The notes beneath the pieces were generated by a model. That model did no database searches. It was not told the origin of the DNA and saw only the letters and a list, made by a program, of their open reading frames with translations. Source: Aquilaria yunnanensis (Eukaryota > Streptophyta > Magnoliopsida > Malvales > Thymelaeaceae). From it: a DNA stretch of 64,000 bases. The DNA lies in assembly GCA_039654915.1 (NCBI GenBank), contig CM077599.1:5396501-5460500 (forward strand). Direction: 5' to 3'. Below are positions 1 to 12,904 of the stretch, in pieces (within the stretch, counting starts at the first letter, position 1; each line of letters begins with the position of its first letter). The position numbers and the translations under genes are program-made.

Positions 1-1964
1 ATTAGGAGGCTCAAGATGCATGGAATTGTTCAAGGCCCCCTTTACTTTTATCCTTTTCACGCTTTTTCTTCCTAAAAAAAACAGTTAGAAGGATAAACGA
101 AAAAGCCTCGGGTCAAAGCGCTTAATAATTCAAATTAAACGAGCTGTAACGCTGGAGCCAATGAAACTAATTAAGTTCTCAACTGCCATTTTGTCCCCGA
201 AGCCGAACTTTAATTTTCAAGCGGATTGATTAGATTAATATCGACTCATGCATGGACCCGTATACATCAAAACTTTATTGCATTGCTTTAAGGCAAATGA
301 ACCTTTCAAGCAACTGTACATTCTCATCCATCGCAAGTGCTTTGCGTTTATAATTGGGTAACTAGCACAATTTGTCCCAAACTCTTTTTTAATTTTTATT
401 GAACCTCCATTTTCTTATAATTGATTCCAAACCTTTATCATTTATTGCATATTAGTTCGTAGCCCTAACTAAGACTGAATTAAGATCATAAAAAATTTAT
501 TTATAAAGAAAAAAATTAATAATTGAAGTGGCTAACTATTAAAAGATTGTTTATAATTTAAATTTATAGGAAGATAATTATCAAACAGTTTAAATTAAAA
601 TTTAAAAAGTTAACATTAGATGGTTAATTGAGAGTTAACAAATTCAAATGGTTTGGTAATTATCTTCCAATAAATTTATATTGTGTTATAATTTTTTTAC
701 AATTCATTGACAATTTAAACTATTAGTTTTTCTATCTATAAATTAAATTTTTGTGCCAACTCAATGTTTGTTTAGGGCTAATGACTAATATGTAACAAAT
801 TTTAAAGGTTTAGGACTAATTGTGACTTATAATTATTAGCAATTTTTTACCTATAGCACATTAATACCATATTCCAATCACAAATGTGATACTGCCGATA
901 AGTATATTCATAAATAAACACAAGAAACTCACTGAATAAATAATCAGCAAAATTTCATATACCATGATATGGGGAGATCATTAAGTTCCAAGGACTTGAT
1001 TAGACTAAGCCAAGCTTCCAAATTTCGTGCAGCCAGCACTTCACCACCAAACTTTATAATAGTAACTTCATCGACCTTATACTTGCAACAAATTTTGAGT
1101 ATAAGAATAAAATAAAAAATAAAATAAAATAAAAAAATGATTTTAGATTCTTTTGTTTTTCAATTAAAAGAAAATATTCATTTTTGTTGACTTTTTTTCG
1201 CGAACAAATGCAATTTGAAAGCAGACGTTGCATCTAATTAATATTCACTCGACTAATTTTTAAAAAATAATTATTTTTTATAATTTTTTTGTATCCAGGC
1301 AATAAAAATAAAAATTATTAAAAATACCTAACTTTAAAAAAATGTTTAAAAAATATTTTAAATTTATTTAGACATAAAGCTTTGATGGATACACAAGTTA
1401 AGTGTCAATTCATTTTAACTTAAGTCAATTTACTTATTTTTATTTCTATATATTTTTTTCCCTAAAGTCAATTTCATTTAAAAGTCAATATCATATAGAT
1501 ACAATAATCCATTTGAAAATAAATTTTCATGATGTTGCTAAATTTTTATGAATTTTTCTTTTTTAATGCCTTAAACTAAAAAAAATTATAAAAATGTAGT
1601 AAGATTACGAATATTGTATTTTCAATGGACTATTATAGTTATATAATATTAGCTTTTAATTAAAATTAATTCCGGTTAAAAATGATGTAAGAATAAAGAT
1701 AAGTTATTTTAAAGTCAATTAACTTAAATTTAAATGAACTAGGTGAGTGAATAACCGCCATACATCAAAATATTCACTAATATAACTCCTTTTTAAAAAT
1801 CACTATCAAACATATTCTTTCAATTTCCTTATTTGTTACTTCTTCTATCTCACATTTTTTGTAACATTTATATTTTAAGTCATCCCAAATATTTGTTATA
1901 TTTCCTAATTTTTAGTAACCTACTTACTATAACTATCGTTCCATTTTTTATTTTTTATTATATA
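1..1964. other. AT-rich intergenic DNA, no gene seen
   Basis: Very AT-rich sequence with stops in all frames and no convincing coding segment, RNA gene or terminal repeat. The only structure is short A/T homopolymer runs and low-complexity AAAAT stretches near 1110-1135. Confidence 0.6.
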
Positions 1965-2199
1965 CTCCCTCCGTCCCATATTCTTTGCACCATTTGACTT
2001 TTTGGGCTAGTTTGACTTGAATTTTTTTATATTATTGATTGTTAGAAAAAAATTAAAAAATATATATTTAGAAACCATAGGTCTTGATTTATCATTCACA
2101 TATAAAATTTTTTCATTTATATGTTAAAATGTCTAAAATAAAAAATCATAGATTAATTGGTAAAACGTGAATGGTGCAAAGAATTTGGAACGGATGGAG
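1965..2199. mobile_element. Stowaway-like MITE (Tc1/mariner)
   Basis: The left end reads CTCCCTCCGTCCCATATTCT and the right end reads GGAACGGATGGAG, an imperfect terminal inverted repeat typical of plant Stowaway elements. It is flanked by the expected TA dinucleotide on both sides (1963-1964 and 2200-2201). It is 235 bp, AT-rich and has no coding capacity. A more decayed relative lies in opposite orientation near 11.6 kb. Confidence 0.8.
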
Positions 2200-2783
2200 T
2201 ATAAATTAATTTTTCATATTGACACAACTATCATCTTATTATTTATTTTTCTATTTATCTTTTTTAATCTCCATTATAAATTCAAATATTTAAAGAAAAA
2301 ATGGGACCGATGTAATAATATAAATGTGTGAGTTGACTTGTGAGTCTGAGTTGCGCACCCATTGACTCGAGGAGCGATTCAGGACAAGAGGAATAGTATT
2401 TAAAATTAATATTAAAAATTAAAATAAATTATCTATATTTATCATAGCCTTTTTATACTTTTAACATTAAAAATTATCATTTAATAATTTTTCCAACATC
2501 TATTACTAGATGCTGACATCATCCTCAAACAAAGTCATCACACGCCAAAACAAAACCGCAGCAAAGGTCATGGCTTTTGTTGTATGGGACTTTGGAGTCC
2601 CCACACGCACTACTCCCTATAGCGGTGGTGTCTTCCCCTCTCTTCTCTTCAAGACAATAATTATTAATCGAGTAATACACACCCCTTGCGGTCCACACTC
2701 CACAGCCTTTTTTTTTTATCGAGTTTTGGTTGCCGAACTTGAACCTATATTAATTTAGTTCCCGACTCTCTAAAATATCTCCC

Positions 2784-4489
2784 GGCAGAAGGGATAAGAT
2801 TGTCATTAATATTTGCTTGAGTGAGTAATTTTACTACTAATATCTTATATATATAAATTTGCTATTAATGTTAATGTGTAAGAGTAAATTTATCACTTAA
2901 GTAGTAAAACAAGAGCAAAATAGTAGTGGTTGTCTAATGGTATTAATATATTATCTAAAATGAAAATATTTTCTAGCATGTTAACATCACATCAATAATT
3001 AAGACACTGAGAAAACTCTTAAACCGGCTCTTGAAAATGTGGCAATTAACCCCTAGGTACCAAACTTTATGAATATGATTATTTTCACCATCTTTTCCAG
3101 TGAGTACGATATTGACTGGGCTAAAGTAGGGGTGAAAGAAATTAACCCTAATCCGAGACCCGAACTGGAACCCAACCCAATTTTTCAGGTTAGGATCGGG
3201 TCAGTCAAAGAAATATGCATGATTTGGGTCAACCCAAAACCGACTCCATTCAGAGAAGTCAAAACTAGATTGGTTCGGATTAAGCCCGAATTACTCGAAT
3301 TAACCCAATTTTTATTCAATCCAGCCCATTTCCATCCTAGCCCAAGAACCTATCCTGGCCCAACCCACCTACTTACCTATAAATATATAACTTAACTTCC
3401 CCAACCCTTATTCCCACTTACAAGCCGCCAGCCATCCCCTCTCTCTCTCACTCTCACCTAGCCTCACTATCTCCGACTCTCTGTTCACCATCGCCGTTCG
3501 CCGTCCGTCCGTTAACTATTGTTGACTTGCCATTGGTTGTTAGTCTCTTTGTCGTTCATCTTCTTGTCTTCGTTGTCATCCGTTCGTTCACGTTTTCACC
3601 ACCTTGCCGTCACGTTCTCCTCCGCCACCCACCTCTGTCGTTCGTCGCGTCATCCATTGCCCTCTCACTGCCTTCATCCATCATATCAACCACCTCTGTC
3701 GTCCGTTGCCCTGCCACTGCCCTCATCTGTCACATCATCCTTCACCACCTCTATTGTCCATCGCATCATCTGTCGTCCTCCGCCATCGTTCATCTTGCTG
3801 TCTGTCGTTCGGTTATATCTGACCCAACCCGACCCTAACCCTATATTTTCATGTTAGGGTCGATTTGGGTTCTCTTCCCATTTTGGAGTAGTTCGGGTTA
3901 GCTTTTTCAAATCATTATAGGGCTCATTTATTTCGGGTTTCGATCCAAACCCGACCCGAAACCAAAACTTTCACCCCTAGGCCAAAGGCTCCCCACGCTA
4001 ATTTGGTTCACGTCCTCCAAGCTTTGATCACTTGTTGCCAACCTCACCACCTTCTCCATGCCCATTATTCTCATTGGCACCATCTTCTTCATCTTCCCGC
4101 AACCTTCCGTGCTTAAACACCTTAAGTCCTTAAACCTTCAGAGCTACTTCACTCAATAACCCACTTTGCCGATTGAGGCCCAACACCAAAAAATCCTAGG
4201 AAACTAGCAACACCTACTATGACTCTAAGGAAAAAAATGAAACTGTGAAAAGGATGATGAAAATGATAGAATTAAAAACTCAAAGGCTAGGTTTCAAGTA
4301 AAGAAAACTTAGTATTAATACTTGCATTTCTCTTTTTTTTTTCACATTTTCTAGAAGTAATTTTAACTACCAATAACAAAATTGCTCCTAAGAAAATGTA
4401 ACATTAGTGGCAAATTTTCACAAAATAAACATTAGTGACAAACTTGCTCTCTCAAGCAAATGTTGATGACAATTTTACCCCTTCTCCCG
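2784..4489. mobile_element. Mutator-type long-TIR element, non-autonomous
   Basis: The sequence from 2784 (GGCAGAAGGGATAAGATTGT) and the reverse complement from 4489 (GGGAGAAGGGGTAAAATTGT) match over roughly 100-150 bp with scattered differences. The flanks are ATATCTCCC (2775-2783) and GTATCTCCC (4490-4498), an 8-of-9 match that fits the 9-bp duplication made by Mutator-like transposases. No transposase is encoded. The interior contains a separate hAT-type insertion at 3127-3979. Divergence between the two arms implies an old insertion. Confidence 0.6.
3127..3979. mobile_element. Non-autonomous hAT element nested in the Mutator-type element
   Basis: Inverted termini TAGGGGTGAAAG and CTTTCACCCCTA bound an 853-bp segment. 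The flanking octamers are GGCTAAAG (3119-3126) and GGCCAAAG (3980-3987), seven of eight identical, as expected for the 8-bp hAT duplication. Both ends are rich in short subterminal CCCGACCC/CCCAACCC repeats, which in hAT elements are often transposase-binding sites. The open frames at 3519-3857 are pyrimidine-rich low-complexity DNA and match no recognised protein. Confidence 0.65.
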
Positions 4490-6202
4490 TATCTCCCTTT
4501 ATTAGTGAATTAACAAAAAAAATTCATAGTGCATCCAGTCGGGTTTGGCTCTTAGTCCAAGTCTAGCTAGTTGATCTATTATCTTATGTCATATGATCAC
4601 TTTCATCGCTAATATTTACTTCACGTGTACTTCTCTTTTAGGCAATCCATATCCTTATGAAGATGAGTTTGCTGACCAACATCGAGCATCATGGTTGGAT
4701 TGGTAGTAGATTCTGATCCGTCATTTCATTGATGATGGTTTGGTTAAGCTTGAAGAAGATTACATGAAATCTATAGCCATGGTGAGTAATATTCAAATAA
4801 TAGATCGGGTGTTTTATGTTTCTTTTTTATTTTATTTTTGTGTTTTTATTTTCTAACACTCGTTCAAGTGTTATACTTGAATCGTGATGTGTTAACCTAG
4901 TTTTGTATTGCTATATTCAGTTAATTTGTTGGTCTATTATTTTCATCTCTCTCTTTAGTTCTATAAGAATGAATATCATAATTACTTAAATTATTCATGA
5001 AAGGTTTCATCCCAGTACAATATTTTTTGAACACTTTATAAGGTCTCAAATTGAGCTAACTGTCCTTCGAACTTCTATAATTTATTTATGTTATAAATAC
5101 CATTTGGCTACAATTAGTCATGAGATGAATGACATTCCATTAGAAAAAGAAAAGAAAAATCTCATGTGAAAACTGTTTGGTGCATAAGTAATTTCCGTGC
5201 CATCCAAGATTAAGCAAAAAATGAAAATAAAAAATAGACAAAAGAATGAATTTCATCTGCAAATAGCTCCAACCGGCAGCAGCAGTGACCAGCCTCAATG
5301 CTCCGAATATCCCACAGTTGTGACCAATATTGATAGCCACCAGCTGCAAGTAAATTCTTTTTTTTTTTTAATTTTTCTTTTTATTTCTTAAGCTTGCATG
5401 GAATGGAATCGTAACTCGTTAACTATGCACCAAAACAGTGCTTTAAATTGCTACGATGACATTTTCCATCCTTTCTAATGAAATCCACTAAGAAAATGCC
5501 AAATTTAACATATTTTTAAATGGATTGTTAAGCCAATTTGTATACTCTCAAAGTTTGGGACGAAACTAAGATAAAAATAAAGATTGGGGACTATGAGTGC
5601 TTTTCTCTTAATAATCATATAATCTTCGTACCATAATATTTTCTCTAATCTCTTCGAACTATAATATTAACAACAGAGGCATCTTTACTTCTAATAATCG
5701 AAATCATAGGAGATGTTATTCAAAAGCATGTTTTAAGTTTGTAAAGAATGCGGGTCACTTAATATGTTTTCTGAAATTTAAAGAACATCGAGTCATATTT
5801 GGCATGGTTTCTAACCTCGGCCTTCTCCAAAGCAAAGTTCCTGATGGCTAACCGAGCTGACTGGTCATGACAAAATAGAATTTTTAGTACACTTTATAGC
5901 ACAGAAAAGTTTATAGTGCCTATTCCATTAATTAACATTCTACTTGCTAGCTCCTATACTTAAATAATATGAATGCTGTACTAGTAGAACTATTATGGTA
6001 TGGAAAAAAGCTTGCGATTATTTGTATGCAATATTAGTGAGAAAGTTTTCCATGATATTCGTATATGTTCTACAAGAAATTTTGAACCTTGATCTTGCGT
6101 GGTGTTTGTACAATTTTGGGAGTGAATGTCATTCATCTTTTCAAAAGGTACTTGTTAATTGCACTTATCCCTATTTTAATTTGATGGTTATAGCAATGTG
6201 AT
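4490..6202. other. Intergenic, no gene seen
   Basis: AT-rich DNA without a convincing gene. A few short coding-looking stretches (for example 4640-4790 on the plus strand) are too short and unsupported by splice context to call. Confidence 0.5.
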
Positions 6203-6682
6203 TTTTAAAAGTCGCCACCAATCGGTTTCACCTAAGTCAATTAGATGCCTGTTATGGTCTACGAGAGATTATAAGATTGTAAGTCGGTTATACTAAAATA
6301 ACCTTATTAAAGGGCCCAAAAACTGGTCTCATGGGGTTCAGTTTTATCTTTTCTAAATTCTTTATTTTTTAACCTAATCTTTTATTCAAAATAATTTTAA
6401 TAAATTTTATTTGATTTAATTCCAAACCGTGAATCTTATCAAACCAACCGGATATGGAATCTTAAGGCCCTGTTTAGTTATGGAGAATTTTCTAATTTTT
6501 TCAGAAAAATTTTCAAAAATTAGAAAATGAAAAAAAAAATGTGTTTAGTTGAATAATTTTCTTTTTCAGTTTTCCTGAAAAATAATTTTCTATGTTAGTA
6601 GGAAATAGAAAACTTGGTTTAAGTTGTTTTCTATTTTCCAAAAACCATCGGGCTCGTTTTCTCTCATCACACGATCGGCCCC

Positions 6683-6790
6683 CTCCCACCCAACGCCTTC
6701 GACCTTCTCCCTCCTGGCGCCTTCGACTTTTCCCTCCCAGCGCCTTTGGACTTCTCCCTCCCAGCGCCTTCGAACTTCTCCTCCGGTACG
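6683..6790 (+). repeat. Short CT-rich minisatellite in leader of the Harbinger-like element
   Basis: About four imperfect copies of a ~24-28 bp unit containing CTTCTCCCTCCCAGCGCCTT. It sits directly before a splice-donor-like CCG/GTACG, as in a transcribed 5' leader exon. Confidence 0.6.
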
Positions 6791-8595
6791 ATCTCTTTGT
6801 CTTTCCCTTTGTGTCTCTCTATCTATCTCTTCCCCATCCTCTTCTCAATCTCGTTTTCTGGACTGATTTCTCTTTGGATTTTCATGGGATGGTCTGGTCA
6901 ATCCAAGCATGCCCTATTTTTAATTCACAATATTTCGTTCAGAATTACTGGGTGGCTGATTATTTCGTGTTTTTGAAACCTGCTTCAGGTTTGATCGTGA
7001 TTGGAAGAAGATAGAGGCGTTTATTGGGTCGAAGACTGTTATCTAGGTACGTGATTCTTTTTAAGCTTTTTAGTTTAACAATTCAAGGGACAATAGCTCC
7101 TTTTTGTTAAATAAGAAATGCCCTGACATGAATCAATCATCAATTAGTTAAGCCAACATTCATCTGTCACTTGAATTTTGTGTATCCATTTTGCTCGATC
7201 AAAGAGAAATTCCCTTATAGGTGTTTTCTTCTCTGCTTCATTCCTTTGGTTTCCATTTTTTAGCCCCGCCTGCTTTCTTTTTCTTTTCTTATTTCTCTCT
7301 TTGGTTGTTGAAAAATACGAATCTAATCTGATTTTTTCTTTTTGTTTGGAGGTTATTGATTCAAGAGTTCATTAAGGCTTTAGGTGTAATATAGTTGACA
7401 GGATTTATTATTTATTGATTCAGCTAATGGTTCAAGCTAATTATCAATGCCATTGGATAAGGCTTTAGGTGTAATATAGTTGTCTGAATGTCGAATGGCT
7501 AGTGAAGTTATTAGGGATTGTGGTTTTATGCTGTCATTTGTGAAGGAGACACAGTGGACTCTTTGAGTTTATCTGGAAAAGCTCCGCATATAAGAATTTG
7601 GAGTCTGATATGATATGGTATTTCTTTTCCTCCCTTTAGTGTTTAGCCGCAGGTCTATAAGTGATTCGAGTGGGTGTTACCTTGTAGACTGATTTTTTAT
7701 CTAATAACTTTTCCTTCTAATCTTGTCTGTTTGCCTTCCATTGTCTTCCCAGCAACGAAATTATCTGCTATTTCTGTTTGGGGTTCAGATCATTTTATTG
7801 GTAATTGATTGAAATATAAACCCTGGAAGAAATTGCTGTATTAGTATTTGTTAATACTTATTTTCCTAATTGCTAATGGCAGGTCGATTTGCTAACTATT
7901 TCAGTCCTATCTGACAGCAACAAAAATTATATGGAGGTCTTTTCATTTTCTCTGAACTTTCCTTTGACCTCACTCAAGACCAAATTGGTTTTTATCAGTC
8001 CTTGTGTCAACTCAAATCCTTGCTAAATTACCCATGTTTGTCTATTTCTTTTTCTTTTTTCTTTTTTCTTTCTACTTCAGTTTTCTCTTAAAGCATTTCT
8101 TACGGCTGACACTCTTTTTAACTCCATGACTCTGTTTCTCATTACAATCATAGTAAATCCTCCATCTTTGTTTTATGTCAAAAAGCAATATATTTGATCA
8201 ACCCTATATCTATAGAGTTCCATCTACTATATAATATTTGTATTGGTTAACATTAATTAGGGAAAAGATGAAGAATCATTTGGTATAAACAGTGAAAGAA
8301 TCAAGAACAAGTAAAACAATAAGATACATTTAATTATTGGATTATTTTCTTTCCTTGTTTTTTTTTGTTCCATATAACTTCCTTAATTTGTAACAATATT
8401 GGAGCACATAAATCGAAAATCTTTGATAAATGATTGTTTTTTTACTCTGTTTCTTTGTGAACAGCCTTGTAAATGCAGCAGTTTTATTAGCATGATCGAC
8501 ATTGTTATATCTTTTCTATGTATTTGTTGCATTTTTTCTTTGTTTTTGTGTGAACAGCCTTCTGATATTGTTGTATTTACTTTTTTCTGTAATAG

Positions 8596-8922
8596 ATGGC
8601 TCAGAACATCAAGGAGGGAGATGATAAGAAAGAGTGGCCTGAGAAAAATGAATTCTCCTTCCTTCAACTTTTGTACGAGAGAGTTGTCAATCACCCAGAA
8701 AAGGCTCCTATTTTTAAGCCAACTGATTGGGAAGCCATGAACAAGGACATGTTTGCAGCTATTGGAGTGAGTTATGGCGGTGACAAGCTGAAAGCAAAAT
8801 ATCATCGACTTCGGATTAAGACTCGTCAATTCACACAGCTACTAGAACACACTGGAGTCACTTGGGATGCTGATTCCAACATTGTGCATGCTTCAGAGGA
8901 AACATGGCAACATTTTTTCAAG
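8596..8922 (+). CDS. Myb/SANT-like DNA-binding protein exon (Harbinger ORF1 type)
   Basis: This 109-codon segment starts with ATG at 8596, just after a pyrimidine tract and an acceptor-like TAATAG, and ends at a donor TTCAAG/GTATTT. It contains the plant Myb/SANT-like block seen in proteins related to the L10-interacting MYB protein: an acidic start, WPEKNEFSF, then GGDKLKAKYHRLRIKT and GVTWD. In Harbinger-type transposons such proteins partner the DDE transposase for DNA binding and nuclear import. No following exon was identified, so the protein is probably incomplete. Its place inside a TIR-bounded element argues for a transposon gene rather than a host gene. Confidence 0.55.
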
Positions 8923-10071
8923 GTATTTTGGTTTAGTATTGTTGATCTTATATGAGTTATTGGCATTTACAGTTGCTGTTTGATTAAGATTTATATTATA
9001 TTTTTACTTGATTAAGACATGTTTAAGATGTGTTGGAGCTATTCCTGTAGTAGAAGAGTAATTTTCTATATGAAAAGAAAAAAATTTCTTCAATTTGTTT
9101 ACATTTCTTTAATTTGCTTCTACACACTCCTCTATCCATTTGAACTCTATTTTGGCTGGTGCCTTGGATAGGATTTTAGAAAAATGTCTACATTTCTATC
9201 TATACTTAGGCGAAATTTGCCTAGATTAGTACCCTTCTTACTAATCTCCTAGCCAACTTTATCAATGTAAAAATTATAGGTTTGTAGAAATTATAGGTTT
9301 TTGAAACAGTATAAACTTGCAATTCATTTTTCTTGAAAATACTGATCATTTAACTAACCTTCACTTCCATACATTTGTTTATCTAAGGAAAACAAAGAGC
9401 AAAAAGAAGGCTAAGAGAAACAAAGTACTAGTGTTTTGTTGGCATAGGTGTAAGATCAATATGGTAGTAATGCTTTCACTTATATGCCTGCCAGTTCTCT
9501 AATAATAATAATCAAACTATTTACTATTTACTACTTCTCTCCTTTCATTTATCATTCTTAAACAATAAGAAGTTTTACTATTTACTACTATTAAATGGGC
9601 CTTCATTTTTAACCAAAAACAAGCTTAGTATATGTTCTAATGTCCATGGGCTGTTGTAAGAAGAATATTAGATTGCTGATAAGTTTGTCACTGGATATCA
9701 GTTGACTCTAATTTTAGATCCCAAGTACACTGATATCCTAGCAAAAATCTAACAAGTTGTCAACCACGCTCCTCAGTGTTGTTTGACTCTGTTCCACTGG
9801 GTTCATTGTTATTCCTTTTCAATCTTTAGAATCAATCATTGTGCATTGCCATTAGAATTTGCTTTCTGGTTTATTTCGTGCCTGCATGGACTGGTCGAGA
9901 TGCTGTGTCAAGCTAATGAAATTGGAAAAAGGTGATATTGAAATAATCTGTTTTCTTGTATAAACAACCAAACATGTTTTTTGAAAAGCATTTTAGAAAA
10001 CTGTACATAGAAAATGAAAACTAGAAACAGAAAATGAAAATGAAAACTGTTTTCTACAACCAAACACCACC

Positions 10072-11549
10072 TAAATATCCTAGAAATCTCAGGACTTTAC
10101 CAAATCCACCAAGAATTTGAAAAGAGCACCTTGTTCAAACCATGAATCTTATCAGACCAATCGGATTTGAACGAATAATCCGTCTCGGGATTTTATCAAA
10201 TCACCAAAAACGGATTCTCAAAAAATTTATTAAGTATTTAGAAGTTGCTTAACTAACAATTTTTGTGCATTACTAACCTTTTTTATTAGAATTAAAATTA
10301 AATATTCTAAAATTAAAAATAAAGAGACAAACCGAGTTAATATCCTACATTAGGGCCCTGCACAAATTTAATGACTAAGTCTAATGCATGGTCAAACGAA
10401 CTAATAAATAAGAAGAACGATAAAAAAAACAAACAATGAAAAGTTTGCCGCTAATGGCCTATTTGCAAAAAGAGAAACCTGCTAGTGACTTAATCAGTTA
10501 AATAAAAGGTCAGAGGACTGAAGAGGAGTTTTACCTAGAAAGTTGTTTGAGTGGGTTAGATTGAATCCGGGTCGGGTATGGTTCAGATGGTGGGTTGCAA
10601 TGCAGATCTCCTCTCATTTCTCCTCCCTCCAGCGATGTCTGGGCGAACGATAGGTGGTGGCCTAGAGCTCGGATGGCGGCGAACCTGGGTGGCAACCTCT
10701 AGCGGGATGACGGCGAGGGACAGAAGAGGACAATGACGGTGGAGCTTGGAGCGACAGATGCAGGAGGCTTTCGGAGACGGTGGAGGGAGCGCCTGGGCAC
10801 GGTGGATGGCGCTCAGAGGGCATCGCGACGGAGAGGACGAGTAGCTGGCGGTGGCGATGGTAGGGCTGGAACGACTGACGGAGGGCTGACGGCACGGGCA
10901 GCAGGTGGAAACTTCTAGAGACGGCGGCAGAAGAGGGAACACGGAGCATCAAGGGAGGAAGTCGGAGCGTCGAGGGAAGTGAAGCGTCGAACGTCACCAA
11001 GGTTTTGAGAGTTTAAACGTGATCCAAATCAGATTTGAAGATATTACGACATAATCTAGTGAAATACCAGTTTAAGTCCAACAAAATTCTCTAGCTGCCT
11101 ATTCTGCCCTAAATTCTATGTGAATTCTAATTTGACCCAAAACTTCTAGGGTTTGTCAAATTAACCCAAAATTTTGCAAAAAATAACAAGATTTTTCCTA
11201 GAATTTCATAAAATCACCAGATTTAGCTAAAACTTTCTAAAATTGACAAATTTGCTACAAACTTTCCAATTTTGCCTAAAAACTTTATTAAAAAACCCCC
11301 CACTTTCCACCCAACTTTTTCCTCCTGCCTAAATTAACCCAACAAAACCTTTAGGACTCTAAATTAGTATCAAAACTAAACAATGTAACCTAAATGTGAC
11401 AAGACCAACTAACTTTAAAATGCCAACAATGACCTAAATATCTAAACAATTGACCAAATTACCCCTAAAATTAAAAATGCCCCCTAAACTAATTTTCTTA
11501 ACCTAAAAGCTTAAAAAATTCAGTGTCCGTACAAAATTGGGTGTCAACA
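10072..11549. other. Right arm of the interrupted retroelement remnant, non-coding
   Basis: It includes a GC-richer stretch (10590-10990) that yields shadow ORFs on both strands but no recognisable protein. The following segment is rich in AAAATTTGAC-like and CCTAAA runs typical of LTR sequence. Confidence 0.4.
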
Positions 11550-11590
11550 GTGATAATAACTTATTTATTTATTCTGAAATTTCAAAAGCT

Positions 11591-11792
11591 ACTCCCTCTA
11601 TCCCAAATTTTTTGTACCATTTAGTTTTCAGCAATTAATCTATGATTTTTTATTTTCAACATTTTAGTATATAAATAAAAAATCTTTATATATGAATGAT
11701 AAATCAAAACTTATAGTTTCAAAATATATATTTTTTAATTTTTTTCTAATCAAAAAAGTTAAATAGAGTAAAGAATGTGGAACATAAAAGTA
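11591..11792. mobile_element. Decayed Stowaway-like MITE, opposite orientation to the copy at 2 kb
   Basis: It begins CTCCCTCTATCCCAAATTTT. Its interior matches the reverse complement of the 1965-2199 element (for example CTATGATTTTTTATTTT, then TATATTTTTTAATTTTTTTC). The right terminus is degraded, so the end is approximate. Confidence 0.5.
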
Positions 11793-11870
11793 CATTTTTT
11801 CCTCTTTTTATCTGATGTTGTTAAGCAATAATCAAAACGGAAAAAGACTTTTATATGTGTCCAGTAATAG

Positions 11871-12224
11871 ATACTATATCTACTCATATTTATTGAACCG
11901 TTTAGTTTGGCAAGATTATAAAAGTGAAAAAAGTTTGTATCTTATTTCCACTTTTCCCCTTATGTTTTTGTACATAAATTGAGAAAAATAAAAGAGATGA
12001 ATATTAAAATGATATTTTAAAGGGTACTATGGTAAAATAATCTACTCATACTATATCTACTCATATTTACTGAACCATTTAGTTTGGCAAGATTATAAAA
12101 GTGAAAAAAGTTTGTGTCTTATTTCCACTTTTCCCCTTATGTCTTTGTACATAAATTGAGAAAAATAAAAGAGATGAATATTAAAATGATATTTTAAAGG
12201 GTACTATGGTAAAATAATTTACTG
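11871..12224. repeat. 177-bp tandem duplication
   Basis: Two nearly identical head-to-tail copies, starting near 11871 and 12048. Shared landmarks are TTTGGCAAGATTATAAAAGT and GGGTACTATGGTAAAATAAT. Only a few substitutions separate them, so the duplication is fairly recent. No coding content. Confidence 0.8.
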
Positions 12225-12904
12225 AATATGGAAATGCTGCAAAAATTCTGGACCGTCCAAAATAAACTATATTTCAATAGTTTTGGGACGGAGAGGAAAC
12301 AAAACGAGCAATAACGAATAAGTACTGTATGAAGGTTGCTTGCTTCCTTGCAATTAAAAACAATAAAAGAGTCCCCTCTCCCCCCTTCCTTTCCTCTTTT
12401 AATGACATGCTCCATTCACCCAAAATAGCAGAAAAAATAATAATAAAAGGGCAGGGCATTTTATCAAAGATGAGTACTTATTTTCTTATCTAACACATAT
12501 GGGATGTCAATACAAAATGAGAGAGTCAAATATTGGACCTTAGAAGTCTGATTATGATAATCTCGCTTTGTACCGCTTCTAAATGCTGTCTGATCATTGA
12601 TGATATGGTGCCCTTTCAAGGTGGCTTGAAACCTTTCAACAGCGGACGAGCCTTCCAGAAAGAATCTTCAGGACAAAAATTCAACCCAGTAATTCATAGA
12701 GGTACATCTTCCCGGCAACTGGCTGCAATATACCTTACTTGCCTGTTACCGGTTTAACAATGTTCAGCCGTTTTGGCGCTAGGACAATGGGATGGAACAC
12801 CTGAACAGCAGAGTTGCCGAGAATAGGTGAATTCGAAGCCAATTCCATGAACTAATGGATCTTCTTACGGCAGTACAATGCATAGAGACATTCAAGGTAT
12901 TCTA

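Larger units (their letters stand above)
6466..10071 (+). mobile_element. PIF/Harbinger-like element lacking a visible transposase
   Basis: The left terminus GGCCCTGTTTAGTTATGGAG and the reverse complement of the right terminus, GGTGGTGTTTGGTTGTAGAA, form an imperfect inverted repeat of the Harbinger type. It is flanked by TAA on both sides (6463-6465 and 10072-10074), the usual 3-bp duplication. The 3.6-kb interior has a CT-rich leader, splice-like junctions and one Myb/SANT-like ORF at 8596. I see no DDE transposase, so mobility would need help from elsewhere. Confidence 0.6.
6203..11549 (-). mobile_element. Probable solo LTR / retroelement remnant, interrupted
   Basis: Read on the minus strand it starts TGTTGACACCCAATTTTGTA, a form common at plant retrotransposon LTR starts, and ends with GGTGGCGACTTTTAAAA. 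The 5-bp sequence GTGAT flanks it on both sides (6198-6202 and 11550-11554). Without the Harbinger-like insertion at 6466-10071 the remnant is about 1.7 kb. A 35-bp direct repeat (GAATCTTATCAAACCAACCG and a relative) lies on each side of that insertion. The far end does not finish in the usual CA, so the boundary and class are uncertain. Confidence 0.4.

Noticed and set aside
3519..3857. Three overlapping Ser/Pro-rich plus-strand ORFs
   Set aside because: They are pyrimidine-rich low-complexity sequence inside a hAT element, with no domain.
10583..11000. Overlapping GC-rich ORFs on both strands
   Set aside because: They are Arg/Pro/Ser-rich mirror frames without known motifs, inside an LTR-like remnant.
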